Positions 20,865 to 33,514 of a stretch of DNA of 64,000 bases are shown here, in pieces. Source of the DNA: Eleusine coracana subsp. coracana (lineage: Eukaryota; Streptophyta; Magnoliopsida; Poales; Poaceae). Position numbers and translations under genes: made by a program. Below the pieces are notes generated by a model, which was not told the origin of the DNA, searched no databases, and saw nothing but the letters and a program-made list of their open reading frames with translations. Numbering within the stretch: the first letter of the stretch is position 1; each line of letters begins with the position of its first letter. The stretch is from contig CM064430.1 in assembly GCA_032690845.1 (NCBI GenBank), forward strand, positions 52,797,882-52,861,881. Direction: 5' to 3'.

Positions 20865-23800
20865 TTAGTTTGTTTTTGGACAGTATTGTTTGCATTTGGA
20901 AGTGACAGTTTCCGGAATTTCATCCTCAAAACATCTCCAAAAAGGTCTAAATTTCTGTCGTGTCTGCAGAAAAGAAATACAGATCACAGTTCTGCTAGAT
21001 AAGATTATAAGTCATCAGTATAAAAGAGCATACTTCATGTATCATGTCCCAGGTTGACATATATGGGTGAATTCTGTTGCTTAACTTAGAAGATCGGTCT
21101 CCAAGCAAGGCTTTAACACAGGTAGCCACAGACTCAGCAAGGGCAGCCAAGTTATAGCCTCCTTCCAATACCATGACAATTGGGTATGACATCAACTGAT
21201 TGAACATACAAACAAGGAAGTGTGAACATATAGTGAGGTGAGTAAAACATTACAATCACCTAATGGTGTGCAAAGATACCAACCTTTTGGACTAGATGAG
21301 CAAAACAATTTTGCAGTTACCTTGCAATCACCTAATGGGTCATCTTTTGCTGACAAACAAAAAGGCATACTTGAGTATCAAAAGTTCAAAACATCATCAT
21401 GTACAAGTAATGTAGTTAAATTCGTACAAAAAAGGTACTATATGCACAAATATTAACTACTATTATAATGATTTGCTGTATGTGAAACCCTTAAGAATAC
21501 ATCATAAATTGTTAAGGGGCTAGTTCTACATGTAATATATTGATGCTATAAAACAATCATATAGGTGCTCTAAAACCATCCAAGCAGAAACACGTCATGT
21601 AAAAAAATGACTCACCTCCATCAAAGCCAGAAGAAATCAAAATTAGTTCAGGATCAAACTCATTAACCAGAGGAAGAATAATGTACTCCCAGACTGCAAT
21701 ATAGTCCACATCTCTGATGTCACCATGCTTCCAGCACACATTCAAATTGTATCCAGCACCATCCCCATGCCCAATGCAATCCAGATGGCCCTCAGATTTG
21801 TGTGGAAAGAATTTCACCACGTCAAACCTACAGATCATAAATTAAAAGGCAACACTGATGTATAGAGCAACACCAGTTTTGGGAGAAAAGATCCGCACCT
21901 ATGAACAGATACAAACATGACCTTATTATCTTTATAAAAGATATTCTGGCTTCCATCTCCATGGTGGATGTCAAAATCAAGTATCAAAATTTTTTCCTTT
22001 CTCTGAAATTGAAAGAACTGAAAGAATGAGTAATGGTGCCATGTTATCAGGTATACTATAACTCTAATATGGTAATTGGGTACACAGATAATTAGAGATA
22101 TACATGATGTTGCAAACAATGTTTTGCAGCCACTGCAATATTGTTCGCATAACAAAATCCAGATTCTGGTCCTTCCATACCAACATGATGACCGGGTGGC
22201 CGCACGATAGCAAAGGAGTATGAGAAGGACTCGGTAAGTACCAAGTCATATGCCTGCAAAGAGTTATATTTTTTAGCATATAGAAACAGCAGTAGACATT
22301 TTTATATCATTTTAGAAAAACGAAATGTACCTGCATTGCACCCCAGCAGCAAACATTATAGCATCATAAGATCCAGAGCTGAAGTACATGTCTGGATTGG
22401 ACTTCAAAAATGATGATGTAGTTCCATCATTCAGTTGCAAAGAGAGTGTCTTCACTTTCTCTACATATTCTGGCGCGTGGACAAGAAGAAAATCCTCTAA
22501 AGTTGCACAAGAAGCCTCAAAGACCTGGCATCTGATGTCAAACAGAGAGTAAAAGTGGTAAATATGATGGACTGGTCTAAAAATAGGACACCAATACCTC
22601 AGGCCTGTTTAGGGTGGTAGAACAGAAACAGACAAAAGGTTAATTACCTATCTATGATTTTTAACTTCCTTAGCATGTCCATGATGGTGGACAATCTTTC
22701 AGGCTTCTCCCAAGGATCAGAACCCTCAGGTGGGACATGTTCAAGCATCTTCTCATGATAGACTACTGCAACTTCTGGTGCACATATTGATTCACGAATG
22801 GCAGCTATCAAATTTGATGTATGTTCAGCATCAATGTTTTGCAACGCTCTTGCAAAGTTCGCTTCAGCTTTCCCAACTTTGTCTGATCTAATCTTATCAC
22901 ACTTCATGAAAACCTTTCGAAGTTTGAAGTCAAGCTAAGGAAAATAAATTATTACATCAGTTATATACAGTAGTATGTAAAGTTCTAACATATCAAATTA
23001 ATTGCGCATCTTTTAGGTCGACATGGCAAGCCATCTAGTAGATACCATATCTTTCTTCACATCTCCAGTTTGACTTCGCAGTGCAGAGTATTTGATGGTG
23101 GAATTTCTTTCAGTGATATGTTTTAATCCATCCTATAAGAAATAATAACTGCTATGAGAATATTGCATTGGAATTCACCAGACCAGTATCATATAAAGGA
23201 ATACACTTAACAACTTCAAAACTAAGCCTCTTCATATAAGGGTATCATGTTCATAATACTATGCAGGTTGTTTGAACAAGACGAATATAATTAAATACAG
23301 CTACAAATATAGTGAAGTATATATATGGAGCAAGGAATGTGAATAAACTATATGGAGCAAACCTCCAAATGTGACGAACGACCTCCTGCGCCTGCCAAAC
23401 TCGAGGGCAGCGGCTTTGCCCCGCCGTCTGCTCCCTGCACCATGGCACCCGCACCCGCTGCTGTGCGGGCGGACCTCCTCGGCGACGGGGCAGGCGAAGG
23501 AAGTGTTGGAGCCGCGCACGAATGGGGCAGGGCGGCGGAGGGGAGCGGCGGGGCGGCGGAAGGCGGGGGTATGGTTCCCTCCGCGGCGGGAAGAATATCG
23601 CGTTTCGGGAAACGGATTTTGATGATCCGTGAAGGCTTCAGAGTCAGATCGGAGTGGAAGTGAGGCGTCGGGGCGGCAGAGGAGAGCAGAGGAGCGGCGC
23701 AAGGCGGGTCTAGGGTCTCCATGGCGGGAACGGGAAGCGGATCGAAGTGGGAGGAGGTCGGGGCGGCGGAGGAGAGCGGCGGGGTGGCCGAAGGCGGGGC

Positions 23801-23893
23801 TAGGGTTCCCTCAATGGCGGGAACGGGAAGAGCATCGCGATCCGGCGGGTCGCGACGGACTTTGCGGGGCACGTCGAGCTGGGAGGAAGACAT
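20865..23893 (-). CDS. Class II (HDA1-type) histone deacetylase
   Basis: Ten exons read on the minus strand: 23893-23363, 23132-23046, 22934-22648, 22531-22342, 22253-22104, 22002-21899, 21827-21616, 21349-21321, 21195-21034, 20963-20865. They encode about 616 aa. The enzyme removes acetyl groups from lysines of histones or other proteins with a zinc ion. Catalytic signatures are present: RPPGHHVG (about 383-390), LDFDIHHGDG (423-432, zinc ligands D426 and H428), SSGFDG (D519) and LEGGYNL (Y544). Exon 1 codes a proline/alanine-rich N-terminal extension. Two problems are visible. The strongest donor after exon 4 (22331) would shift the frame, so the weaker GGG|GTGCAA site at 22342 is needed. 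The short exon that should code the VTP-G-Y-LT segment between exons 8 and 9 looks decayed near 21270-21300. Skipping it keeps frame but removes roughly 10-14 residues. Probably HDA5/HDA18-like; whether it is fully functional is uncertain. Confidence 0.85.
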
Positions 23894-25339
23894 GGCCGAA
23901 AGGGGAGGCCAACTCCGGCGACGCCGCCGGCGGCGGCGGTGAAGGTTTTTTGGGTTTTTTTTTTCGGTTGCGGAGGTGGGACCGTGGGAGCGTGAACGTG
24001 ATCAAGATCTTCGGCAGTCAGCTCGCGTGCAGTCGCGTTGCCAACCGTGTATCGTCATCAAAGCAATCGTGTGGCTTGTGAAACACTGTTAGTAATCTAT
24101 ATTTTAGTAGATATTATATCTTTCTTTACTTCTTCAGTAATGGTGAGCACCTGATTTGGTTCGTGATGGCAGTAATGGTGAGCAGGGGTTAGGCGGTAGA
24201 GTACAGAGGCTGAGCAATGTGGTAGAATTTATTTTATTGTCTCTTTGAAAAACTCAGATTGACGTTGTTGGTTGTTAGATACAAATCGTGAAAGCTTCAA
24301 AGAAAAGGCCAATTTCATGGATGAAGGCATGAAACAGCAGAGTTGTAATAGGTGCAACAAGGAAACATGTTTCAGAAAAGCCTAGATGCCTACTTGTTGC
24401 CTGCCTTATGTTTGTTTCTATACAGATAGATATAAACAAGCTTAGTACTTGCCACGGTGTAATAAGGATTGTATTACTTCGCAATGGATAAATGCATCTG
24501 AATCAAGTACATATTTTTAACATATTTGGATTAAAAAATAAATTCAGATGTGTGCATGGACAGCTAGATTATAAGTCCATCGTATATATTCGGAACTAAT
24601 AAAGTTAGACTATCAATGCGTCAAATTCTAGCTGTGAAAAACTGACAAGTTATACAGAGAATCATTGCACTCCGCTAATGAGAAAGCCATGGGCATAAAA
24701 CAAATAATTTCATAGATTTATAATCAACATTACCATTCAAGTCAAAAGTAAATCATTTCATAGAGTTTAAATCATCCTTATCATGCTAATTTAACATAAA
24801 GCCACTACTTAGTTTTGGAGAGGCTTTGCTGACAAAGAGAGTCTTGGAGTTGGGTGCCCTTCTGACAATTAGCCCCACCTTTGATAGGATTAAGCACAAC
24901 AACATTTGATGTGACATGTAACATGTTCCTCCAACATAACTAAAGGTGTTTCCCAATACACAAACTCACCCTCTAAATATAACTTGACGGGCGACATCTT
25001 GATGTTATCAATTGTAGCTACGAAAGCAAATATACAACATGAGTTAAGTTGTAAAAAAAAATCTTGTTAAACAAAATGATGACATCAAGAGGACAGTAGT
25101 ATATGTAATAAGAACAGGATTCACCAATCAAAAGCTATTACCAACAGAGTGGAAACAAGGAAGGTGTCTGGCAAATGATAAGAAAAGAGAATAAAGCCCT
25201 TATTTTGCTAATCTAGCTTTTATCTATATCATGTGAAATATTTAGAAATGATCAAGAGAGAAGAATACATATAGAGCATAATCTAGCTTGAATATTTATG
25301 GCATCACAACTTGTTTTACTAAATAAAACACAATTCTTA
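23894..25339. other. Upstream of the histone deacetylase, mostly unassigned
   Basis: Holds the presumed promoter of the minus-strand histone deacetylase. Around 24975-25022 the complement reads like a small exon (acceptor TTTCGTAG, then TIDNIKMSPVKLYLEG, then donor GTGAGT), but no family was recognised and no partner exons were found. Confidence 0.3.
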
Positions 25340-26202
25340 GCTCAGTAAAATGACATACAACCATACTATATATCGTTCATCTTCAAACTTCTGCATCAAT
25401 TGTATCATCATATAATTTTGACATATAGGAATTCAACCTTAATTCTTCTGACATGTACAAAGGAGCAACTAATAGAAATTTTGACCATATAAAATATCTG
25501 AAACCATATGCATAAAAAAATACAGGAGCACAAGCATATCAGAGAAAGCATGTTGTTTCTCGCAAAAAAAAAAAAAAAGAAGAGAAAGCATGTTGTCTTT
25601 CATCTCTCTCAATCAGTTACTCATTTTGTTTTAATCACAACCAAAGCAATTTTCATGATGAATAACTGAATGAGATGCGACCAACAGGCAGCACTCGTGC
25701 TCAATCAAGAAGTATGTCTCCATCAAGAATTACTACCTTTCATCTCTCCCTCACTTCCGAATTGTATATCGTTCAGAATTACTACCTTTCATCTCTCCCT
25801 CAGAATTACTTGCTCAGTAAAATGACATACAACCATACTATATATCGTTCATCTTCAAACTTCTGCATCAATTGTATCATCATATAATTTTGACATATAG
25901 GAATTCAACCTTAATTCTTCTGACATGTACAAAGGAGCAACTAATAGAAATTTTGACCATATAAAATATCTGAAACCATATGCATAAAAAAATACAGGAG
26001 CACAAGCATATCAGAGAAAGCATGTTGTTTCTCGCAAAAAAAAAAAAGAAGAAGAGAAAGCATGTTGTCTTTCATCTCTCTCAATCAGTTACTCATTTTG
26101 TTTTAATCACAACCAAAGCAATTTTCATGATGAATAACTGAATGAGATGCGACCAACAGGAAGCACTCGTGCTCAATCAAGAAGTATGTCTCCATCAAGA
26201 AT
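25340..26202. repeat. 391-bp direct duplication (25340-25730 and 25812-26202)
   Basis: The two blocks are of equal length and almost identical. They differ by a base or so in an A-rich tract and by C/A in CCAACAGG(C/A)AGCAC. An 81-bp spacer contains two copies of ATTACTACCTTTCATCTCTC. The inverted form of the spacer start follows the second copy at about 26207-26243. Such similarity points to a recent duplication event. Confidence 0.9.
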
Positions 26203-26245
26203 ATCATTCGGAAGTGAGGGAGAGATGAAAGGTAGTAATTCTCGC

Positions 26246-27995
26246 TCTCAGCTTGGTGAAAAAGGAGGAAAGAATCAAAGTCAGCCAAAACATACCTGAG
26301 GGATCGACATCAAGGATCTCTGTCCCCTTCTCCCGCCTGCACAAGGGATCGAGATCGCCTCTCACGACGCAGATTTGGTTCGCCAGCATTGCTGGCGATC
26401 CACCCAGCCACGCCTCTGGTTGATCTCTGATTTGGATCGCAGCTACTGTAGATCGGGCCTGTCGTCCAGAACACAACAACAAGATTTATGCCTGTGTTCT
26501 TCCCCCAGTTGTTTGTAGCCGTTGTAGTCCAAGCAGGACGCCCAAAAGAGGATGCGGCAGCAAGACATGGGTGAGAAACGAGGATTCAGTGACGTGGTAA
26601 CTGTCGCAGGTGTGGTGTGAGGACTGAGGAGGATGAAGCAGAATCAATGAGATGGGGGAGAAGATGATCTAGAGGAGTTGTACAGTAGTTGAGTTGGGAT
26701 GAACGTGCGATGTGTGGAGGGTGGTGGTTCGCACGCAGGCGCGGGCACAGGTCGCATGTAGGGGGAGCGGTTCATAACCGAGGACGACGGGTCGGACGAA
26801 AATTCATAGGTGAGAGATAGAATTCTCTTCATACTTTTTAAGTAGTAGAGAAATCTCAGCTTCGCGATCTTCGATGACGTGGATCACAGCTTCTCTCCTA
26901 TTCCTGGCACTCCATTCACAACCTGCAATGCACATCAACAACTCTAGTGTCATAAAACTCATCCCATCATTGTGCCAACAATCACTAATTCTGAGTCAGA
27001 AATATGGCTAACAACTATAGAATTGTTCAATGCACTGGCAAGCTAGTTTTACAATTAAATCTGAATGATAAATATTAGGTCCTAATACCGCTGGCTTGTT
27101 TCATACATGGTGTTGCGCGCGCGCACACACACACGCACCTTGCTGGATAAATTAATTTTTTCTTTTTTCCATCTGTTTTTTCTTTGAAACCTCATAATTA
27201 TGCATGAGTTATTTATATGGTTTTTAGCATTAATCAGTAATTTTGTAGCTGACAAAATTGTTAGTATGTTCTGGATAGTATAGGACAATTGTACAAGATC
27301 AATTCAGTAAATAAAAAAAGACTGAAGCACAAACACAGGTTGAAATTCTTATATTTGCAATCAAACATGGATATATAAGAATTCCAAAATCACCAAAACA
27401 GCAGCAATATCATGTTAGAAAAAAATAAATTATGTGTACATGCACACAGTGCTGGTTAATGGAAACAACAACATCAGAAAACAAGGAATACAACACTTAC
27501 ATTTGCCGTTCTGTTTCTTAAAAAAAATGCAGCCAGTAGATCCATTATCCATACAACAACAGCAAGATTCCATCTACATCCATTTACAGATGTACTACTA
27601 TGCTCTAATTTCCCAAGTTAAAGCTACCATCTTCCCTAAAAACAAACAACCTAAAATACAGTGTATGCATGCTCGATAATCCTTTAATGAAGCTATTAGC
27701 AGAACAATATTCACTCAATAGGAATTGTAATCAATAAATCATACTTTCTTGACAAACCAAAACGTCTCAGGCTTGCCAAACTACATAGATACTGTCACAG
27801 CGTCTAACTTTCTTCAAAGAACATCGAGAACAAATTTTTTCTTTACCTAATTCCTGAAGAATTGGATGGTATAACAGTAACAACTCCTTGAAATCCCAGC
27901 TTTTCAGTACTTGATGAAGTGGATCATAACTTCTCTCCAGTTCCTAACACTCCATTCACAACCTGCAATGCATCTCACAAGCTTTTCCTGTGATC
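26246..27995. other. Gene-poor region with a diverged repeat pair
   Basis: About 75 bp near 26870-26945 (GATGACGTGGATCACAGCTT, CACTCCATTCACAACCTGCA) recurs in diverged form near 27905-27980. This suggests an old duplication. No confident gene was found. A minus-strand open stretch at 26204-26482 lacks any recognised domain. Confidence 0.4.
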
Positions 27996-28168
27996 ACCTT
28001 CGACCCTGGCGCAGTGGTAAAACCTTTCCACTGGTGCCAGGAGACCTGGGTTCGACGCGCAGCCTCTCCGCATGTGCGGGGGTAAGGCTAGCCCGGGAGT
28101 TTTCCTCCCCCAGACCCCACATCACGTGGGAGGTGCTTGCACTGGGGCCTGTCCTTTTTACCTTCGAC
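27996..28168 (+). mobile_element. tRNA-derived SINE (Au-SINE-like)
   Basis: The element is 28005-28159, flanked by perfect 9-bp duplications ACCTTCGAC (27996-28004 and 28160-28168). It has pol III promoter boxes: A box TGGCGCAGTGGT at about 28007-28018 and B box GGGTTCGACGC at about 28050-28060. The body GGGGGTAAGGCT...CAGACCCCACAT, with a CACGTGGGA hairpin, and the T-rich tail CCTTTTT follow the layout of the widespread plant Au SINE. Confidence 0.85.
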
Positions 28169-28719
28169 TATTCCACTTGTCATTTCCTGTGATTATAATC
28201 AAAAGATTGAGCATAGAGAAAAATAAGTTTTATGTCCTATATTTACAAGTCAATGATAGAAGAAAAAACAAGCTAACCTAGAAAGAAGCAATGTGTTTAT
28301 TTGGTAGTGATCTGAACAAGCCATATTTTTCATTTGCAACTATAAATCAAAGATTTTATCTGACAGCTAAGGTCATAAAGAACATCAGGGATAGAGAGCA
28401 CATATAGTATTCCATTCTCGGTAGTGCTAAAAAACTGGCAAGCTGCACAAAAGCATCACGGTAACAAATAATTAGACAGCAAACATAGTTTTACCATTTT
28501 TGGACTACCAGCGGAGTGTTAGTATTTAATTTCCCATTTTTTTACTGGCCACGATTATGTACAGATCATAAGAAAGAAAGTGTTAAGCAAGTTTAAATAT
28601 CAGCCTACCACATATAACCATGGGATTACCATCCTATCAACTGCTTTAGGCTATCCTCAAAGAAAGCAAATTCCAATTCCCAATAAAGGTCATGAGAGAT
28701 CAGAACATGCTTTTCTACG

Positions 28720-29330
28720 GATGTTATGCAATGGCAGTTCTTTTACACGGAGGAGCAAGCGGGATGGCAGAGGTGCAGGCGGGGTGGCTGGGAGCAGGCG
28801 CCTCTACAACGGGTGAAGGCAGAGGTAGGGTACTACGTCTCGTAGGCGGAGGTCGATGGAGGTGCCGGCGGTTGCGGTGGGTGAGCAGGCGCCTCTCCCG
28901 GTCGCCCCCGGCGAGCCACAGGCCGATGGGTGGAGGCGGAAGCAGGGGCGGCCTCTCTCGGAGTCCACATATTGCTCGACTTGGGGGAAGCGGGGAGGCG
29001 TGGAGGCGGCCGGGGGTGTCGAACGTGGCGGAGTGCGGATCCGGACTGTGTGGGGTACCGCCGGGGAAGGCGGCCGGCGAGGCCCAATCTAGGCGGAGGG
29101 GGAGGCCGAGCTGGCGGAGACGAACAGGGTTGAGGAACGCCGACGAGGACCGAGGCGCAGGCGGAGGGGAGGCCGAGCTGGCGGAGGCGAACGAGGTCGG
29201 AGAACGCCGGCGAGCGTCGAGGCGCAGGCAGAGGAGGAGGCGAACGGGGTCGGGGAGGCGGAGGATGGCGGGGGCGCTGTGAACGTGGGTGCTGCGGACA
29301 TGGGGTACCGGTTTTCGGGATACAATTGGG
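28720..29330. repeat. GC-rich island with about 68-bp tandem repeats
   Basis: A sharply GC-rich block in AT-rich surroundings, open in several frames on both strands without a recognisable protein. Two direct repeats, 29093-29160 and 29161-29227 (GCGGAGGGG...CGAGGCGCAG), are followed by a partial third. The composition resembles a captured first-exon or promoter fragment, but no terminal inverted repeats were found to prove a Pack-MULE. Confidence 0.5.
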
Positions 29331-29425
29331 TCGTAGGTGGGAAAATAGATGGCTGGTTGGACGAAGATCAGAGATAGAATATATCTGGGATTTTTTAGTA
29401 GTAGAAATAGATGACTAAGCATAGT

Positions 29426-29830
29426 TAAATATGAAAGCAGATGTTTGAATCAGTGTGATATTGTCAATGATTAACTTTGTTTAAGATAAATATTAAATTA
29501 TTTATATAATTTAATATTTTTTTGAAACTTTTTATTCCTAAAGATAATGTTATGTAGGACACTTTTTGTTTTGTGGTCAAGTTCTAATTCCCTATACATA
29601 AATATATAAACATTGACGACCGAGACTAATTGAACATGAATTTTGAATTTTAGGCTGATATGGTTAATTATTAACTTTGTTTAAAATAAAATTTAAATTA
29701 CTTCTGTAGCTTAATATTTTTTAAAACTTTTGATACTTGAAGATCATGTTATGATAACACTTTTTATTTTATGGTCGAGAAATTCGATTTGTATAAATTT
29801 TTAAAAATAGACAAATAAAGCTAAATAAAC
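29426..29830. repeat. AT-rich diverged tandem repeat of about 200 bp
   Basis: Two successive units share ATTAACTTTGTTTAA(A/G)ATAAA, TTTAATATTTTTT and ACACTTTTT(G/A)TTTT in the same order. The start of a third unit (ATGAAATCAGAATGTTTGAA) follows at about 29828. They are diverged, so this is an old array. Confidence 0.65.
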
Positions 29831-32800
29831 ATGAAATCAGAATGTTTGAATTTTACCAAGTCTTAGTCACGCCAAAACGGTTTGGCTTGACTCATGTTTT
29901 GGTCACGCTATTCGTTTTGGCGCGACTCTTTTGCCACCCAAGCTTATCATCTATCTGACGTGGAAATTTTTGTCCACATCATGTCAGTCACGCCATTCTA
30001 TTTGACGTGACTGCTTTACGAATCGCATCGGATAGTTTGGCACGATCAAATGGTCTAGATTCTAAAAGTATAGATTGGTACAGTTTATTATTAAAATATT
30101 AGTTTAAAAAGGTTTGTTTTTTTAAAAAAAGTCTCCGCTCCTCATTGCATCCTTTGTAAAAATCCTTCTTCCTCATAGTAATTCTCAAGATGGATGAACA
30201 CAAGCTCAATCGTCAAATTGAGAGCCTGTTTGAATCTTTTTATTATAAACTAATTTATATAAACTAAGTTTAAACCATCTTAAGCCAGTTTATGGATTAG
30301 AAAAGATAAAAATATTAGTTTATGGTTTATATAATCTAGCCTCCAAACGCTATCATTTAGTTTTTGTTTATAAATTAGTTTATAAAAACTATAATTATAA
30401 ATTAGTTTTTATATAAGCTGAGAGGATCAAACAAGATCTGAGAATACGCTTTTAAGGTTTGCCTCCGATTGATCTAGTGGATTGGATCTGAATTCTTTCT
30501 CAATTTCATTTTAAACTAATATTTGAGATATAGACTATGAAATTAGGAAAATTGATCATATATTTGTCTCTTGCATAATCAAGCTATTCAATCGGACTTT
30601 GTCTTCAACAATCAATTTCCTTCAACTTGTAGTTGCCTGTTTGTGAGGAAGAAAGAAGCAAGTTAACCATAGACTGGAGTTGTTTTGTCATCCGTAGGAT
30701 TCGTTCTCTTAGATCCGATGGTGTACGGCGCGACTACATGCGCCGATTGCACGTGAGCCGACTGTCGAGGATTTCGATCCAAACATGACTGGTTGTTTAT
30801 GTGAAACCCATACGGCCAGACCCACCAAGCAAGCGGCCACGTGCCCCAGACCCGAGGAGCATGTGCAGCATTTTGTGACTTTGGGCCCCCAGGAGCACTA
30901 AGAGCATGGCGCGAGCATGTTGGCTAAATGTAGTGGTTATGTCACATAGAGTAAACAGAAAAGCCAACATATATAATGGATGGGATAAGAAAAAAACTGT
31001 AGGAATAATGATAGAAATATATTAATATCCACATGCATGCATTTTGATTGGTTGAAAGAGAGAGAAAGATGGTTTCATTGATAGCTTTGGACTGGAAGCT
31101 GGCGTTGATTCTCGGTTTTGCCGCTTGAGCTAGCGACTCACAAGTCGCCCGTCCTGTTTTCTCTCTAGTTTTCTCTTCCCTCCACCTAGGATTCTAATGA
31201 CATGGCAAGCAACTTCGCCGGCTGACGTAATCCCATAATACTTGCTCTAAAGCGGTAATATTTATGGCCGTTTTTAAACAAAAGGAAAATGAAGAAATAT
31301 ATATAAAATATTCATGAAATAGAAACTACATACAATGTATAATAGCAAAGTGTTTATGCTTCGCTTGGGGCTATAAAAAAAAATACAAACTATAGTCATC
31401 GTTCATATAAACGCATGTAACTTTTGTGTCAAAACACATGTAGAGTTATATAACTTCTTTGTTTCTATTATTTAAAAACAAAAAAAGTTGCAATTAAACA
31501 CAAATTAGTACTATATTTTTTTATTGGTTAAATAGAATCTAGGACACCCATATAGTAGTTAGGACATAAAACATTTATGAATCAATTTAGCCACCCATCA
31601 AAATATTAGCAGGTGATGCATTTTCAAATGTATAATAATTTATTTTAAAACATAATTCAGACATATTTTTTAGATAATTCAGACATGTGATTTATTTTCA
31701 AACGTCCCACATGAATCATTGTGGATTTACAATAGATGAGTCAACACGAACACGTGTCACAAAGACAATACCAACACGGTTTCACTCGGATCAGAGGAAC
31801 CTATAATAATATGGAATTAATTAAGGATGATGTTGGCATAGTGCAGGTAAAGGTTCATTAACTATTATACAAGGGCTCTTTTACGGTAGCTCCAAATAGT
31901 TTCTCTTGTACCATAGAATATAAGATAATAAGTCAATCTCATCTATTGATTTTTAAGAGAGATAATTAAATAAAAATGATTTTCATTGACTTACAGTTTT
32001 GATTGTTAATCCGACCCCACAAAATCCGCCCCCAAGATCTCTCCCACTCTGTCTCCCTAAATACCGCTGTTACCCCATCCTGAATCTTCATTGGTTGATC
32101 TTGACGGTATATATTAGTTGTTCTGTACGAGTTGCATAGAACGGTTGGTTCTTTATTGATTGATCTTGGTGGTATATCAAAATTCATGATACTATTTTTT
32201 AAAATATATTGATAATCAAGATCCAAATTCCTTTCGTGTTGGAGAACGGCTGCTTCTTCATAAACGACCCATACTATTTGCAACCATCGCTGCATTACAT
32301 GATCATGTTTTATGTTTTTTCATGTATGTCACGTCTTTTAGTATGTCATGTTTTTTCCTTTTCTAAATTCACATGGCTCAAAACAAATACAATAATGTCA
32401 CGTGCTCATACGAGAACTCACAATCCAATCGTTAGCCATGCTCGTACTTTTTCACGAAAAATATTTATGCAGTATGTACATGTCACAATGTACATGTCCC
32501 GTGTGTGGCACCGTAACAAATAAATCTTTTGTATCAACAATTCATTCATAAAATCTGATTTTATTTTTAAAATTAAATATATTATATTAATATAAACAAT
32601 TACACCCTCGGATGCAAAAAGTCATCGAGATCTATTTAAATAGACGGTTCACAATTATTGAGACTACTATAAAAACTCCCCTATACAAAAGCTTAGCATA
32701 ACAAGCTCAGGCACTCCTTCCTGCTCATAAACGACGTCATGTGGCTTGCCCTAACAACGTTCTCATTAATCAAGGAAGGGCTGAATACGTACGGACATGT

Positions 32801-32952
32801 AAACTGAGCGTCGGCAATGATTATCAACGAACCTGGCTCGCATGTTGTCTTTTGACGTGGCTCACTTAACCCAAAGGTGAGATCGCAGCAATAGTCATCA
32901 CTTGCTTGATCGATCCCACCTTGAAGGGTCTGCTCATTCTGTCTGATATGTC
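29831..32952. other. Intergenic, probable unclassified repeats
   Basis: Holds clustered GTCACGCC/GGCGTGAC motifs (29868-30010) and a possible MITE from about 30898 to 31252 with AGAGCA termini. No protein-coding gene was recognised. Confidence 0.3.
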
Positions 32953-33514
32953 TGTTGGGGGAAAATTCATCTCTTAGCCTCACCAAGGTCAGAAAGTAGC
33001 CCATCAACAAGTAACAAGACCCAAGGGGACCAATGGTCTAAAGGGCCTTCGGTCCAATAGACGTCCGAAGGCCGGTACGATCGAAGATCGTACGGCGCGG
33101 CGGCCCCAGACGCAGGCGTCAGAGAGTGACCGTCGGGGATGTGTACCACTGTACCGGATGAAGATTGAAGTACTAGAATACCGTTAGCACAATCAGTAAG
33201 ATAAGTAATATAAGGCTCGAGGCAAATATGTAAATACGCCCGGAGACAGATGAGCATGGATCTAAATGCTCACCTGCAACTCTGACCGGGAGGAGACATT
33301 CCTCTGCCATCAGAACCTTCTGGTACGGTTCTGACCATATAATACAAGTTCGTAGTCCGAAGGACGCAACTCCAGGCCCTTCGGTTTTGTGCTATTACTC
33401 AGTCTTGTTCACTCTCTCCAAAAGCTTCTCCGAGGGGCCTTCGGTCTAGCTATCCGATGCGGCCAGCCCTCGACTCGCCCATTATATGTTTGTTCTGGAC
33501 TTGTAACCATAACA
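32953..33514 (+). mobile_element. Solo LTR (probably Gypsy-type)
   Basis: Begins TGTTGGGGG and ends CCATAACA. It is flanked by ATGTC (32948-32952) and GTGTC (33515-33519), a 5-bp target duplication with one mismatch. It is 562 bp, with a possible TATA box (CATATAATAC) near 33337 giving plus-strand orientation. GGCCTTCGG motifs are scattered through it. No internal domain or second LTR lies nearby. Confidence 0.7.

Noticed and set aside
28010..28060. Possible tRNA gene (A and B boxes)
   Set aside because: The body does not form a complete cloverleaf and the 9-bp target duplications plus T-rich tail identify a SINE.
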